Below, piece by piece: positions 26,188 through 26,253 of a stretch of DNA of 26,253 bases. The DNA lies in NCBI GenBank assembly GCA_020445165.1, contig JAGRHE010000019.1, positions 1 to 26,253 on the forward strand. The letters are read 5' to 3'. A program made the position numbers and the translations under genes. The stretch's first letter is position 1. The number at the start of each line of letters is the position of its first letter. The notes beneath the pieces were generated by a model. The model was given only the letters and a program-made list of their open reading frames with translations, was not told the DNA's origin and made no database searches. Origin of the DNA: Gammaproteobacteria bacterium. GTDB lineage: Bacteria > Pseudomonadota > Gammaproteobacteria > Chromatiales > Sedimenticolaceae.

Positions 26188-26253
26188 TGGCGTCCCGTAG
26201 GGGAGTCGAACCCCTGTCGTCGCCGTGAAAGGGCGATGTCCTAGGCCTCTAGA
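26188..26253 (-). tRNA. tRNA-Glu (TTC), 5' end outside the window
   Basis: The reverse complement reads as the 3' part of tRNA-Glu: the D-arm with AGAGGCC, the anticodon loop CTTTCAC with anticodon TTC (complement of 26227-26229), the TTCGACTCC T-loop region and the encoded CCA (26188-26190). It matches the E. coli tRNA-Glu pattern from memory. The acceptor 5' strand is cut off by the window edge. Confidence 0.93.

Overview
This is a GC-rich window from a gammaproteobacterium. It has lipid A/KDO genes, Lol lipoprotein export, a CsiV-type protein, and a comEC-exbB-exbD-lpxK-trm112-kdsB-ptp-rne gene order that I recall from Pseudomonas-like genomes. Exported rhodanese and DsrE proteins and a nine-heme cytochrome suggest a Chromatiales-like, possibly sulfur-metabolising lineage. 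The lineage is inferred from gene content, not measured.

Positions 1-10,900 are mostly a core cell-envelope block. The 3' part of rne (plus) converges on a low-molecular-weight tyrosine phosphatase gene (minus). A minus-strand run from comEC to kdsB follows: comEC, exbB, exbD, lpxK, a Trm112-like gene and kdsB, tightly packed with overlapping or nearly overlapping ends. One small plus-strand gene of unknown function (2481-2765) sits between kdsB and the phosphatase gene. A DUF2062 membrane protein (plus) then converges with a two-gene lipoprotein-release unit (lolD plus one lolC/E-type permease, minus).

Positions 11,000-13,317 form a plus-strand unit: a small exported BamE-like protein, agmatine deiminase (aguA) and N-carbamoylputrescine amidase (aguB). 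The two enzymes make putrescine from agmatine. A 246-bp gap follows with an AT-rich island and a perfect palindrome. A good sigma70-type promoter then drives a divergent TrpD-like protein and a Rieske ferredoxin.

Positions 15,061-17,792 hold a minus-strand alpha/beta hydrolase. Divergent from it is a plus-strand cluster of three exported proteins: a 59-residue Cys-containing peptide, a rhodanese with an extra CxxxC motif, and a DsrE-family protein. This looks like a periplasmic sulfur-handling module and is the best candidate for an undescribed system. mfd and csiV follow.

Positions 22,076-26,253 hold a 52-residue exported or membrane peptide, a large secreted Calx-beta/nine-CXXCH cytochrome behind a strong inverted repeat, a TlpA-type thioredoxin, and the 3' part of a minus-strand tRNA-Glu with its terminator. 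No CRISPR array, insertion sequence or rRNA was seen. No gene-free stretch exceeds 300 bp; the longest are 22,235-22,495 and 13,318-13,563.
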